64,000 nucleotides of DNA from Pegoplata infirma (lineage: Eukaryota; Arthropoda; Insecta; Diptera; Anthomyiidae). Positions 11,125 through 23,007 of the stretch are shown here, one piece after another (within the stretch, counting starts at the first letter, position 1; every line of letters begins with the position of its first letter). A program made the position numbers and the translations under genes. Under the pieces are notes generated by a model. It saw nothing but the letters and a program-made list of their open reading frames with translations. It had not been told where the DNA came from and searched no databases. Location: contig OY992537.1 in assembly GCA_963921195.1 (NCBI GenBank), positions 12,329,716 to 12,393,715 on the forward strand. Direction: 5' to 3'.

Positions 11125-11350
11125 CATAATGAAATTTCATGAAAAATGTATAAGGCGTATGATTAATTTTGTAATTACCTTTAAACAACAATCATACGCA
11201 ACGATGCACAGTGGGTTATTTTCAATTGTTTGGCTATTCAGTAAGTATGTAGGTACGGAATCGATTGAAACGAAATGCATACCGGTTTGGACCAGGGGCC
11301 CATAAAGTAGGACATGTTTAGTACACAAAAACTTTAAATGCTTTAATATC
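11125..11350 (+). repeat. Dispersed family W fragment
   Basis: Contains GGCGTATGATTAATTTTGTA ATT and CAATCATACGCAA, which recur at 44725-44775. It flanks the Tigger-like element, which is probably inserted in it. Confidence 0.55.
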
Positions 11351-12329
11351 ACCAACTTAAAAAAAAACCCCTATCTCGGAATGCTAACAACGCACAATGC
11401 CACATTTGGCCAATCTAGGACGACAAAAATCAAATTTTAATTATATTGACTTGAAATTCGATTTAAATGTTCGTTTTGACTTCGAAAATAACATTATGAA
11501 AAATGTGGGAGTCCGGTTAAGGGCCACGCCCACTTTTTTTAAAATTTGTAATTTTGGTTATAATTTCTTTAAATTTGGTATATATACTCTCAATGACTGT
11601 AGAAATAATATCACAAAAAAAGGGGGCGGTCAGACAACTGCCACGCCTACTTTTTTAAATATGTTTAAAAAAATATGTAAAAACATGGTTTACATATCGC
11701 CCCACTGTAGTCGGCGTCGCAGACGGTCGCAAAAGTTAGCCGTTGAAATAAGTACTATGGATATTGGTCAATATATCTGAAAAAGTCCGGCGACCAATAC
11801 GGACCAAAAACAAAAGTTCTATTCTATCAAAAAAATAAATATATAATTTTCTTTTCAAAAATTTGTATTTTGTTAAAAATTTAATGAAAAATAGAAAAAT
11901 TTGTTTAAAAAAAGAAAAGATATGACTTAAAGCATTTAAATATCCTTTAAAATTGCCAAAAAAGAGTGGATAAATATCTCTTTTTGTTCGAAAGTTACAA
12001 CAGTTTAAACTCGACTTAATTTATGCGAAGTAATATACACTAGTTACAGGATTTTACAGCATGCAACTTTATGCACCCACCTGTTAGTAACGAACAGAAT
12101 TATCGATCTTATATGATTATTTCCGTGCTATTAGGAATGTTCTCTAATACATACAAACATATCATGAAAATCGGGGAACTTTTATTTTTGATTTTTGTCG
12201 TGCTAGATTGGCCAAAAGTGGCACTGCGCAACGTGTCAAAATGACAATATTTTTGACTTTAAACAAAAATTTCTTAAAATTTTTGGCATTTACTCAATAT
12301 GTCGAAAAGTTGTGAAAAAAGGTTGAATG

Positions 12330-12690
12330 ATTTTTAGGCGACACGAAATAACTTCCACATGAAATAACTCTCACCTAAAAAATGAAATTAGTCCCAAAAA
12401 AAAACTCCATACAAAGTTGGAAGTTATTTCATATGAAATAACTCCCAATTTAGTGGGACTTTTATCATTTTTGTTGGGAGTTATTTCATTATTTTTGGTG
12501 GGAGTTTTTTCATACGGAAGAACATACAAATTGGTCGCAAAAAGCGCCGCAGGCGAAAATCGCGGCGATTTTTGGTACCAAATTTTCGCCTGCAGCTCAT
12601 TTTACAACAAATTCTAATAAAATATTTAAAATTTTCGGTAACATGGAAATTTGTCGCAAAAAGCGCAGCAGGCAAAAATCGCGGCGAAAA
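12330..12690. repeat. GAAATAACTCCCA and GCGCCGCAGGCGAAAATCGC direct repeats
   Basis: First part: several copies of GAAATAACT(C)CCA in both orientations. Second part: two direct copies of a 40-bp word built on TCGCAAAAAGCGC(C/A)GCAGGC and AAATCGCGGCG, about 120 bp apart. The GC-rich words contrast with the surroundings. Function unknown. Confidence 0.6.
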
Positions 12691-13983
12691 ACTTTTTCGA
12701 ATTGACTCTCTGAAATTGCATAATTTAAAATATGAATATTTTAAAATATCTTAACTAAAAAAATATTTCTAATCGTTAATAAAAACACCATAAATATTTT
12801 CGTTGGAAAAAGACATAAAGGCAGGTCGTTCTTAATTATTGCAATACCAAGGAAATGTTAACATTTTCTTAAGGGTTGGGTTTACACAGCAAAAAAAAAG
12901 GATTTTAACGTCACTTTGGAGTGGTTAAGAAAATTAATTATATAGATTTATAGCCACTAACAAAACAAAAACAAATTAACAAAAAGTTTAAAAAAAGTAT
13001 ATAAGTTGACCTCATACCATTAATAAAATTGAGGTAAATATTACAAAATCTAAACAAATGGAAAACAGCAAACAAAAATAAAATTTTGTGTTTATTACAA
13101 ATTAGGAGAATAAAGCAATAAAATATTGAATAGAACAGAATAGAATACAATTTTAATTTTAATATAGAGTATTCAAATAAACTTAAGGCGGTCAAGGTTA
13201 GTTACAACATTTGAAAGACAGACAGACAGAAAGACAATGAATGCTTCTATATAACAAACAAGAAGAATATTACATTTGAAAAATTATTTTTTAACTTAAA
13301 TACGTGGAACATAAATTTTTTAAAATTTAACAGATTATTTTTTTAGCATAAGTTTAATCATAAATCTTAAAAGTATCCACAATTTTAATATTCCATTTAC
13401 CAAAAGGGCCAACAAGGGCATTGAACGTAAAAATATTCACTCACTTCACTTAAAAGAATTTTCTTGAATAAAAATATTTATTGAATATTTGAAATACATC
13501 TATTTTAAATGTGCGTTTTAACGATATAAAACACATTCTATATATTGCAGTCATAAATTACAGATGGTTTTTTATTAAAATATTAAGTTGAAAAGACATT
13601 TTCATTAAGTGATCTACTGGAAATTTATAAATATCTGAAAAAAAATACGGTAAAAGCATCTTTTTGGCTTTTGGATCAGGGATGAAATAGGGCAAGTTCG
13701 TTTTAGTATCGAAACTGATTTTAAATTGTACTTTTTTGACTCCCAAGGTACTTTTCATTTTAATATACATAAAGCGCAATGGTTACAAAAACATTTCAAA
13801 ATGTGAATTTGCAGTTTTGTGGCCTTTTTCCCGAGGAATAGTTTTTGTCTTAAGTAATTCGAGATGAGCTCAAAATGTAAATTTTTTGACGAAGATTTTG
13901 ATTTTCGTTAAAATATATTTGTGGGGCACCCCGGATTTATAATCAAGAAAGACATTTAAACAGTTAGTAGCTTAAGGTTAAAG
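12691..13983. other. AT-rich stretch without recognisable features
   Basis: I see no supported exon, terminal repeat or array here; only a short GACAGACAGACAG tract near 13216. Confidence 0.5.
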
Positions 13984-14237
13984 CACAGACTAAATACAGA
14001 CTCGACAGTAGAGTTTTACAGGAAAAAATGGGGAAAAACTAAGCGATTTTCCGTTTTACGCTAACATGGCAACACTTTCTACGACTTAGGAGTGAGTGAA
14101 ACAACAAAATCCGATCTGGCATCCATTTTTCTTATTCCATTTTTCTAATTCGTAGAATAATTTTAAAATATTAACCATATGGTTAAAGAATACTTTTTTG
14201 ACACCTGTCACTTATGTCGAGTCTGTATTAGTCTGTG
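13984..14237. mobile_element. MITE with CACAGACTAAATACAGACTC termini
   Basis: About 254 bp with 22-bp imperfect inverted ends (one indel). A diverged relative lies at 57715-57870 (GGCAACGCGACCTACTAC ... CATAAGTGTCGCGTCTGTTT). The interior carries TTGACACCTGTCACTTATGT next to the right end. Confidence 0.7.
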
Positions 14238-14928
14238 GTTCAAGTTGGTTCGGCCGATGCGTGAAAAGTCAGCTGATATTCATTAGAACATACATCAACA
14301 TAAATTAAATTCTTTTAAATTTAAAAGAGTTTCTCCCGAATCTTCGTAATTCAATTAGTAGAAAATAGGGTAAAAATTAATGCAAGAAAAAAAAATTAAT
14401 AAAAAAGTTAATTAAAATTCGTTCAATTTTCAAAATGTATTAAATGAGTCACGGGCGTATCAACGTATTTTTCAACATTAAATAGTATCAAAAAAAGTAC
14501 ATTTGTATTAACAATTCCATCCCTGTTTTGGATACTTTAAAGTGGTTTTAATAAATTTTCAATTTTAAATTATAAGTATTTTTGTAAAAAAATAAGTGTG
14601 TTATAAGCTTTTGATTTTGGAAAAGAAATAGGTCAACAAATCAAAATATAAATAGATTTCAAATTGATTTTGCAGGAAAAAGTAGAATAAAACACTTTTA
14701 AATAGTGCCAGATCACTGAAAAAATTTTTAACGGTAAAAATATATATTAAAATTCTTTGATGACCTAAAAATTAAAAACTTCGTTATTTTCCAATTTCAA
14801 ACTTTTGAAACTATTTGAAATTTGTAAATAAATACAAATTCAAAATTTTAAATTCGAATTCGTAAAAGATCAATTGTAATTCATACAAGATCAATTGAAA
14901 TTCCTAAAAGACCAATAAAATTTTGCAA

Positions 14929-17067
14929 AAGATTTTTTTGATGACCCGTTCAAAAGATATCGAATTTTTAAAAATTGGTAGTTTGTTTCTTTGCTCAAAC
15001 TTCTTTTACTCATAACTTCTTCAATAATGGTCCAAATTTCAATTTTTTTTTCAAAATTTTTGTTTTTTTACGTACTTTTAAAAAAAAAATGCAAAAAAAT
15101 TCTTAAAAGCGCTCTAATATGCGATTTTTAAGTTTTAAAATTTAAATCTCATTTTTGAAAATGTTTGTACTCTTCGATTTTTTTGAAATTTTTTTGTGTA
15201 AAACATCTATCGATTCTACAAATTTTTTGCCCAGGAGGATCGTGGGATAACGATTATGACTATTTTTTAAAATTTTTTGAAAAAATTTTATTGTAATTTT
15301 CCACTCTTAAATTTTTTTGTGTAAAACTTCTATCGATTCTACAAATTTTTTGCCCAGGAGGATCGTGGGATAACGATTATTACTATTTTTAAGAATTTTT
15401 TGAAAAAATTTTATTGTAATTTTCCAGTCTTAAAATCATTTCTACTGCTCGAATGGTGCGTCATAGAGGGGTCCTTTATAAAACCGACCCCCATTAATTT
15501 TTTCGTCTTAACATTTCTTTGGAACAAACTAAAACCCTATCTTCAATTTCTAAGGGGGCTCCCACACAAAACGACAATTTTTAAAATTTGCTCCAACTGC
15601 TCTAACTGCCCTAATAGTGCCCTTAGAGCAACAAAATGTATGACCGACCCACAATATTTTTTTAATCCAAACATTTTCTCTCAACACACCTACCCTCTAT
15701 CTTTAACTGTTAAGGCGGTCCCCATACATTTTTTTTATTTTTTGTAAATTTGTTTTATTTAATCAGCTTCTACCGGTCCAATGGTGCGTACGAGAGGGGT
15801 CATTAGTGAGACCGACCCCCATTTATTTTTACCCTACAACATTTTTTTAAAACATACCTCCACTCCCTAAGTAGGCTCCCATACAAATAACAGTTGGAGT
15901 AAATTTTATAGAAATGTAATTTTGTATGGGAGCCTACTTAGGGAGTGGAGATAGGGCGTAGGTATGTTTTAAAAAAATGTTGTAGGGTAAAAATAAATGG
16001 GGGTCGGTCACATACCCTATGTGTGTTCAGAGAAAATGTTTGGACTAAAAAAATATTGTGGGTCGGTTATACATTTTGTTGCTCTAAGGGCACTATTAGG
16101 GCAGTTAAAGCGGTTGGAGCAAATTTTAAAAAATGTCGTTTTGTGTGGGAGCCCCCTTAGAAATTGGAGATAGGGTATTAGTTTGTTCCAAAGAAATGTT
16201 AAGACGAAAAAATTAATGGGGGTCGGTTTTATAAAGGACCCCTCTATGACGCACCATTCGAGCAGTAGAAATGATTTTAAGACTGGAAAATTACCTTAAC
16301 AGTTAAAGATAGAGGGTAGGTGTGTTCAGAGAAAATGTTTGGACTTAAAAAAATATTGTGGGTCGGTTATACATTTTGTTGCTCTAAGGGCACTATTAGG
16401 GCAGTTAAAGCGGTTGGAGCAAATTTTAAAAAATGTCGTTTTGTGTGGGAGCCCCCTTAGAAATTGGAGATAGGGTTTTAGTTTGTTCCAAAGAAATGTT
16501 AAGACGAAAAAAATAATGGGGGTCGGTTTTATAAAGGACCCCTCTATGACGCACCATTCGAGCAGTAGAAATGATTTTAAGACTGGAAAATTACAATAAA
16601 ATTTTTTCAAAAAATTCTTAAAAATAGTAATAATCGTTATCCCACGATCCTCCTGGGCAAAAAATTTGTAGAATCGATAGAAGTTTTACACAAAAAAATT
16701 TAAAAAAAATCGAAGAGTACAAACATTTTCAAAAATGAGATTTAAATTTTAAAACTTAAAAATCGCATACTAGAGCGCTTTTAAGAATTTTTTGGGATTT
16801 TTTTTTTTTAAGAATTACGTAAAAAAACAAAAATTAAAAAAAAAAAATTAAATTTGGACTATTATTGAAGAAGTTATGAGTAAAAGAAGTTTGAGTAATG
16901 GAACAAGCTACCAATTTTTAAAAATTCGATATCTTTTCAACGGGTCTTCAAAAAAATCTGAAAATTTACCACGAAGGAGTTTTCGAAGGCTAATAAAAAC
17001 TGTAAACAAATTGGGAAAATCTAAAAAAAAAAATTTCAATGTGTCCGATTTCACATGGAATGTCCCA
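14929..17067. mobile_element. Foldback transposon copy 2, left-truncated, with internal duplications
   Basis: Same family as 1333-3290. The left end starts at GATGACCCGTTCAAAAGAT, so the outer 100 bp are lost; the right end is ATGGAATGTCCCA. Centre of symmetry near 15900. A 119-bp tandem duplication sits in the left arm (15185-15420) and a 300-bp tandem duplication in the right arm (16020-16320 and 16320-16610). The right flank is family D sequence (GGGTATAAAA near 17155). Confidence 0.85.
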
Positions 17068-17164
17068 TATGTACTTTATGGGGTCTCAAACCGATATTTC
17101 CATGAGTTACAAATTGAATGAAAAACTTATCACTAACAATAAGTGGAGGGTATAAAAACGAAAA

Positions 17165-17575
17165 AAATTAACAATTTGAAAAAAAAAAATAAATAATGGC
17201 ATTACTACTTTAGTAAAATTTAAAAATAATCTGCTAAAAATCTGTTCAAAAATATCTATTTAATTGCATAAAAACCCCAAAAAAAAAATAACACTTTGAA
17301 TAATAAACGTTTGAAAATGTTTTTAAAAAAAATTACAGCAAATTATTTCTGTAAAATTACAAAATTATCTGCTGAAAATATGTTCAAAAATATTTTGAAA
17401 TTCAGCAAATGAAATCAGCAAAAATGCAGTAAAATGTCTGTTTCTAAAACTGAATGACAGAGATTTTATTAAAAATATCATTATCAGCAGAACAATCTGC
17501 TGAAAGTTTGCTAATTCAAATTGAAAGTCGTTTTACAGATTTTTTGATAGTTTTTCTTTTAGGTGTAAAAGTTAC
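17165..17575. repeat. TCAGCAGAAAAATCTGCTG-type element, degenerate
   Basis: Repeated ATCTGCTGAAA and CAGCAGAACAATCTGCTG words resemble the better preserved element at 32337-32812. Termini are not clear. Confidence 0.5.
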
Positions 17576-17609
17576 AAACATCAGCACAAACTTATTATAC
17601 CCTAAAAAA

Positions 17610-18073
17610 CACAGAAAAAATTTTAAACGAATTTCAATCAACAAAAACGCGGATTCAATAAATTTTTTGATTGAAATTTCTCCAATTAAAAAAATTGTTA
17701 TACCAATCATCAAATTGTAGGTGATTGATTGAAAATTTTTTTCAATCAAACATTTTTTCGATTTTGATCAATTTATTTAAAGTCAGTCAAAATAATGATT
17801 GATTTAACAAATGAATTGTAAGCTTATGACAAAATTATCAAAAAATTCATCTTTTTTGCTTTCCTATATGTTGCCAACAATAAAAAAGCCCGATTATTTT
17901 GTATATTTTTTAATTAATCTATTCAAATAAATTAAAGCGAAAAAAAAATCTGGTATGTTGAAAATTTGTAACAAAAAATAACAAAAATTTTAATCAAAAC
18001 ATTGATTGACTCATTTAAATTTTGTTGATCAATAGATTTAATTGAAAATTTTTAGCCAATAATTTTTTGTGTG
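17610..18073. mobile_element. TA-MITE family A, copy 1
   Basis: 464 bp from CACAGAAAAAATT to AATTTTTTGTGTG. Diagnostic interior words: AAAAACGCGGATTCAAT, TCATCAAATTGTAGGTGATT, AATGATTGATTTAACAAATG, TGACTCATTTAAATTTTGTT. Inserted in a family F remnant (CAGCACAAACTTATTATACC on the left, CACAGAGTGGTGGTATA on the right). Confidence 0.8.
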
Positions 18074-18465
18074 CACAGAGTGGTGGTATAGTGTAAATTA
18101 TTATTTTTTGTTCCATATTCATATTTTCCATAAATTATGGCATTAATAAATTCAATCATTCAGCAGCAGAAGTTCATTGAGTTTATCGCTGCTCAATATA
18201 AAAAAAATAAAATATGCGTTTCCTACATCCCTTGTTGTTATGCATTCAAGTGTAGAGTATTCAATTCATAATTTCAATTAGTATTTGAAAAAAAAAAATT
18301 AAGAAAAATCTCAAAAAACTACAACATTCTAACGCTAATTCAAATTTTAAATGTTTACAATTCTTAAGAAATGTTTGTTCCATTTTTTTCTTTTTAATTT
18401 TTAAATTAAATATTGAAAAAAGATTGCCAGTAATAGTATGCCAAAATGCATGGCGTAACGAATTA

Positions 18466-19550
18466 CAAACAAGTGAGAGTTATTTATTCGGCTGAGGCGA
18501 ATATTAAATACCCGCCATTATATTTATGAAAAAAAATGGACAGGATACTTCCCATCTTCCCTCACAGAAAATAAAATCGTCATATTTAAATCAACAAGCA
18601 GCAATTGTGAATCACCCAAACATGATATCAACCAAACATTTAGTAAAAACGGTCGTCTATAATACAAAACTTTGATTTTGTTTTCAACAAACTCAGTTTT
18701 TTTTGTTTTTTTTTTTTACCGAAGGACAACATTTCAGGAAATATAAAAAGTACACAAAAAATAAAATCGTCAGATTTAAATCAACAAACAGCAATTGTAA
18801 ATCAACCAAATATGATATCAACCAAACATTTAATAAAAACGGCCGCTGTTAGTCTATAATACTATAAACTTCAATTTTGTTTTTAACAAACTCAGTCAAG
18901 TAATTTTATGTCAAAATTATTTTATCATGTCAACAAATAGTTTTTGTGTTTGTTGAATTTCTTTGTTGAAAAAAAAAATATTTTTTTTTACATTTGTCAG
19001 ATCAACAAATTGTGTTTGTTGAATTTCTTTGTTGAAAAAAATTTAAGATTTTGTACGTTTGTCAATGCAAATAATAATTAAAAAGAACTATTACAATCTC
19101 ATTTATCAATTCTTTTTTCAACAATTAAAATTTACAAATGTTTGTTGATATTACAAATTTCCGTATAGGAGCACTTTCAGTGAAAAAATTAATTGTATTC
19201 ACAAATACGGGGGTCAATATAAAAATTCGTTTTTTCTGTGCTCTTACGAAATAAGTATTTACATATTTATTTCATTCTATGATAGTTGCGTTAAGGTATA
19301 CAATTTTGTAAATGACCCGGCGGGCGGGTGATAGAGAGTGCATATTCTTAATATGTACCAGCTTAGGATTATAAGACACATTTTAACAATTTATAGCTTA
19401 ATATAAGACAGCCAGACATTGCTACAACGTCTTAAATTTTATCACGGGTCATCCATAAATTCTTCTTGGGGTCCTAGACCGACATTTCGATGCGTTACAC
19501 ATGGAACGACAAAGTTAATATGCCCTCATTTTTTATGATGTAGGGTATTT
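18466..19550. mobile_element. Family D copy 3, split by a TA-MITE
   Basis: Left end ACAAGTGAGAGTTATTTATT with a TCGGCTGAGGCGA palindrome. After the nested element the D sequence resumes near 19241 and ends with CGATGCGTTACACATGGAAC and TGTAGGGTATTT. Confidence 0.65.
18573..19240. mobile_element. TA-MITE family M, copy 1
   Basis: 668 bp, from CACAGAAAATAAAATCGTC to CGTTTTTTCTGTG. It has an internal direct duplication: the ATCAACCAAACATTTA and AAAACGGTCG block occurs twice (about 18620 and 18820). TTTGTTGAATTTCTTTGTTG is also repeated. Confidence 0.8.
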
Positions 19551-20034
19551 ACAAAAAAAACTTTGCATGCACAATGTATTTAAAATTTAAAATGAAAATC
19601 TCTTTAAATTTTCGTATAGAAAGAAAAAAACTTCACATTCATTGAAATTTTATTATAGACTTGAAATTGTTGTTGATTAAATGCAATTAATTCTAATATT
19701 AATTTTTTTTTTATAAAAATAACTCTAAGCAACACTTGTGTTTTACATGCTTTTTGAAAATTGTTTTCATATTCAGTCACGACTATTTTCACATATGGAA
19801 TTTAAAAATTTAGTTTTAGCATTTATCGATTAGCAAGGGAAATCGAACGTGATAATCCTGACTAAACTCAAAAGATAAAATCTGAATGAAAATCTTATAA
19901 CGACTTTTAGTTAAAATAAACTAAGTTTTTAGCAGATTTAATTAAGAAAATTAAGTTTCTTAACAAATTTTCTGTAAGCAAGCATCTGAAATTTGGCATG
20001 GCCAAAACATTACATGGATATAACTGAAACTTAA
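19551..20034. other. AT-rich stretch, nothing recognised
   Basis: No terminal repeats, arrays or plausible exons seen. Confidence 0.5.
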
Positions 20035-20210
20035 CATATTTACTTGTTGTTACCCCGAGAAGTTTGGTATTGCATTTGATCAATATCGGTTAAGCCGCTC
20101 AAAAGTTATGAACGAAAATGTAAGGACACCTCTAAAATTTTGGTACATTCAACATAACCTAAAAATACAAAATGCTTTAATTCGGCTTCTGGTTGGCATA
20201 TGTATGTTAA
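20035..20210 (-). repeat. Dispersed family AA fragment 2
   Basis: Contains CGAGAAGTTTGGTATTGCAT and CAAAAGTTATGAACGAAAAT, the reverse of the 7065 copy, followed by AATTCGGCTTCTGGTTGGCA as at 48835. Confidence 0.6.
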
Positions 20211-20309
20211 CAGAATTGAGCACGGAATATATTTAAACAAGCACGAATTTTTGTTTCAACTAAAATTTTATTCGCGTAATTTATTTATTTTTTTTTTTTA
20301 ATTTGTTGA

Positions 20310-20430
20310 CTTTTTAAAAGTTATTAAATTAGAATCTTCGAATTATAAATAGAGGATTCGAATTAAAATTAGAATTTTCGAATTACAATTAGAATCTTCG
20401 AATTACAAATGGAATCTTCGAGTTACAAAT
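20310..20430. repeat. Short tandem GAATCTTCGAATTACAAAT
   Basis: Four to five imperfect copies of GAATCTTCGAATTACAAAT, directly left of the GAGCACAAGGGG cluster. A trailing copy reappears at 22830-22850 on its right side, so the cluster interrupts this array. Confidence 0.65.
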
Positions 20431-20437
20431 GAGGGGG

Positions 20438-20669
20438 TTAGAGCACAAGGGGTTCAAGTGCCTTATATTTGATAATGAGAAAAAAGAGGTTAAAGTAAAA
20501 TTGCAATAAAAAATATTAGATGCTATCTATAATATTATTTTTTAGTTAATAGAGATCCTGAGATATATTTTAATCTAACAAGTTAAAAAAATACCGTCTT
20601 TTACACCCTTTTGCACCCAAAAATTGCATCTGAAGTAAGTAAGTCGCACTTATACCCCTTGTGCTCTAA
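20438..20669. mobile_element. GAGCACAAGGGG element, copy 1
   Basis: About 232 bp with inverted ends TTAGAGCACAAGGGGTTCAA and ATACCCCTTGTGCTCTAA. The interior has TTGCAATAAAAAATATTAGA and TACACCCTTTTGCACCCAA. Confidence 0.75.
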
Positions 20670-20689
20670 ATTTTTTTATAAATTTCTAT

Positions 20690-21056
20690 TTAGAGCACAA
20701 GGGGTTCAAGTGCCTTATTTTTAATAATGAGAAAAAAGTGGTTAAAGTAAAATTGCAATAAAAAATGTTAGGTGGTATCAATATTTTTCCTACGCATTTA
20801 TCAGTTGTACGCAAGAACTCCTAATTTTTGAGCCGGATTTGGTCAAAATATTCGGACATGAATTTTGGTCGAAAAGCGCCATTAAATTGCAATAAAAAAT
20901 GTTAGATGATATCTAGGATATTATTTTTAAGTTAATAGAGTTCCTGAGATATATTTTTATCTAACAAAGTTAAAAAAATACCGTGTTTTACACCCTTTTG
21001 CACCCAAAAATTGCATCTGAAGTAAGTAAGTGGCACTTATACCCCTTGTGCTCTAA
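20690..21056. mobile_element. GAGCACAAGGGG element, copy 2
   Basis: About 367 bp, same inverted ends. It has an insertion of roughly 130 bp relative to copy 1 (GTACGCAAGAACTCCTAATT, AAATATTCGGACATGAATTT), also found at 22405-22470. Confidence 0.75.
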
Positions 21057-21138
21057 CTTTTTTTTATAAATTTGTAAATTCGTAAAAGGAAAACCACATT
21101 TTATTAAGAAAATGTGTAATGGTTCTTTGTTTAATTTT

Positions 21139-21250
21139 TTAGTCGTCATAATCAGATTCCATGACATCATTGGGCTCATCTTCATCTTCATTAGGGCATC
21201 CCGTCAAATCTAAACTTTCGAATTTCGTATCATAATAAGTACCTGCCGAA
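21139..21250 (-). pseudogene. Captured 3' coding fragment, copy 1
   Basis: The minus strand reads TKFESLDLTGCPNEDEDEPN then DVMESDYDD and a TAA stop (21141-21139), followed 34 nt later by AATAAA (21105-21100). The acidic tail is coding-like and unlike the AT-rich surroundings. Similarity to copy 2 ends 5' of about 21250, so this copy is truncated. I do not recognise the protein; it could be the end of a transposon-encoded protein or of a host gene. Confidence 0.5.
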
Positions 21251-21415
21251 AATTATTTAACCAAATCTGGTTAAATACTCAAAAATTCCTAATTTTTGAG
21301 TACTTTATGGGAAAATTTTTTTAAAAATTCCACTTTTGGTCCACAGATGCTGATTTTCAAACATAAAAATTATTTTTAACCAAATTGGTCTTAAAAGTTA
21401 AATTTTAATAATTGC

Positions 21416-21647
21416 TTGGAGCACAAGGGGTTTAAGTGCCTTAAATTTAATAATGGGAAAAAAGAGGTTATAGTTAAATTGCAGTAAAAAATGTTAGATG
21501 ATATCTAGAATATTATTTTTTAGTTAATAGAGATCCTGAGATATATTTTAATCTAACAAGTTAAAAAAATACCATATTTCACAAATACAAGCACCCAAAA
21601 ATTGCCTCTGAAGTATGTAAGTGGCACTTATACCCCTTGTGCTCTAA
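21416..21647. mobile_element. GAGCACAAGGGG element, copy 3
   Basis: About 232 bp, ends GGAGCACAAGGGGTTTAAGT and TATACCCCTTGTGCTCTAA. Closest in length and interior to copy 1. Confidence 0.75.
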
Positions 21648-21750
21648 CTTTTTTTTATAAATTTCTAAATTATGAAAAGAATGTTAGTTATTTGTAAAAG
21701 GAAAACCACATTTTATTACAAAAGTCTTTAATGGTTCTTTGTTTAATTTT

Positions 21751-21875
21751 TTAGTCGTCATAATCAGGTTCCATGACATCATCGGGCTCATCTTCATCTT
21801 CATTAGGGCGTCCCTTGAAATCTAAACTTTCGAATTTCGTGCCGTGATACCTGCCGAACGATGGAAATGGAGTAG
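21751..21875 (-). pseudogene. Captured 3' coding fragment, copy 2
   Basis: Minus strand: after a possible acceptor (TTTTCCCACAATTAG, ending 21876) the frame reads TPFPSFGRYHGTKFESLDFK, GRPNEDEDEPDDVMEPDYDD and TAA. AATAAA follows at 21717-21712. It differs from copy 1 by five substitutions in the shared coding part, all changing amino acids. Whether this copy is still part of an active transcription unit is unknown. Confidence 0.5.
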
Positions 21876-22600
21876 CTAATTGTGGGAAAATTTATGAAAA
21901 ATTTTTGCAAGGTCATTTTTAGTCTGCAACCAGCGGTCAAAGTTTAAAAAATTACGTTTTTGGACCAAAATTTATATCTGAAATATTTAACCAAATCTGG
22001 GTCAAAAATAAGGAACTTTTGCGCGTCTTATGGGAAAAATATTTAAAAAATTTCAAAATTGCGATTTTGGTCCACAGATGCTGATTTATAAACATAAAAA
22101 ATATTTTTAACCAAATTTGTCTTAAAAGTCGAAAAATGTTGAGTATTTTATGTGAAAAATTTTAAAAATAAACCCACGATTTTGGTCCAAAAAAGCTGAT
22201 TAGCATCTGTGTATCAAAATCTTTGATCAGCATTTTTGAACGAAAATCGTGTTTTTTATATTTTTTTAATATTTTTTAGATAACTTGCTTTACATTTTTC
22301 AACTTTTGGGACCAGTTTGGATAAAAAAAATAATATTTACGTTAAAAATCAGCATCTGTGGACCAATATTTTTTTTTTGGGATTTTTTTTTATTTTTCCT
22401 ATTATGTACGCAAAAATTCCTAATTTTTGAGCCCAATTTGGTCAAAAAATTCGGACATGAATTTTGGTCGGAAATCGCCATTTTTTCACACTTTAACCGC
22501 TGGTTACAGACTGAAGATGCTCTTGCAAAATTTGATTACTATTTCTACAAGAACTTCTCGGAATTCAACCACTTGTCCAAGTGAAAAACTAAATTTTTAT
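21876..22600. repeat. TTTTGGTCCACAGATGCTGATTT direct repeats
   Basis: Repeated words TTTTGGTCCACAGATGCTGA, AACATAAAAATTATTTTTAACC and ATCAGCATCTGTGGACCAA in both orientations (21335, 22065, 22190, 22340). They are probably the decayed interior of a larger element to which the captured coding fragments belong. Confidence 0.55.
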
Positions 22601-22604
22601 AATT

Positions 22605-22830
22605 GCTTGGAGCACAAGGGGTTTAAGTGATCATATACCCCTTGTGCTCCAAGCAAAACAGGTATTTTAGTAACAAGAGCTAGAAATGGTCGCCATATCT
22701 CGCTAACGGATAAGAATTTCACATTCACCTCTTGTGCTCTGAACTTCTGTGAACTTCACCTACTAATTCCATATGTTAACTCAATTTTTTTAAAAAAGTC
22801 ACTTGAACCCCTTGTGCTTTGAGCCCCTCA
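22605..22830. repeat. Remnants of GAGCACAAGGGG ends
   Basis: A minimal pair, GGAGCACAAGGGGTTTAAGT facing ATACCCCTTGTGCTCC, only about 40 bp long. Further right are single ends CACCTCTTGTGCTCTGAAC and CACTTGAACCCCTTGTGCTT. Confidence 0.65.
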
Positions 22831-23007
22831 AATAGAATCTTCGAATTGCAGTTGATCTTTTTCAAATTACTTTTGTAAATAGTGTAGATATTGATTAATC
22901 ACAATATCGATTAATCGATTAATCGTATATTTAAATAACGTGTAAACATTTTAAATTTTGTAACTAATAAATTACTAATTTGGTCATTAAATAAAATTTT
23001 ATGTGCA

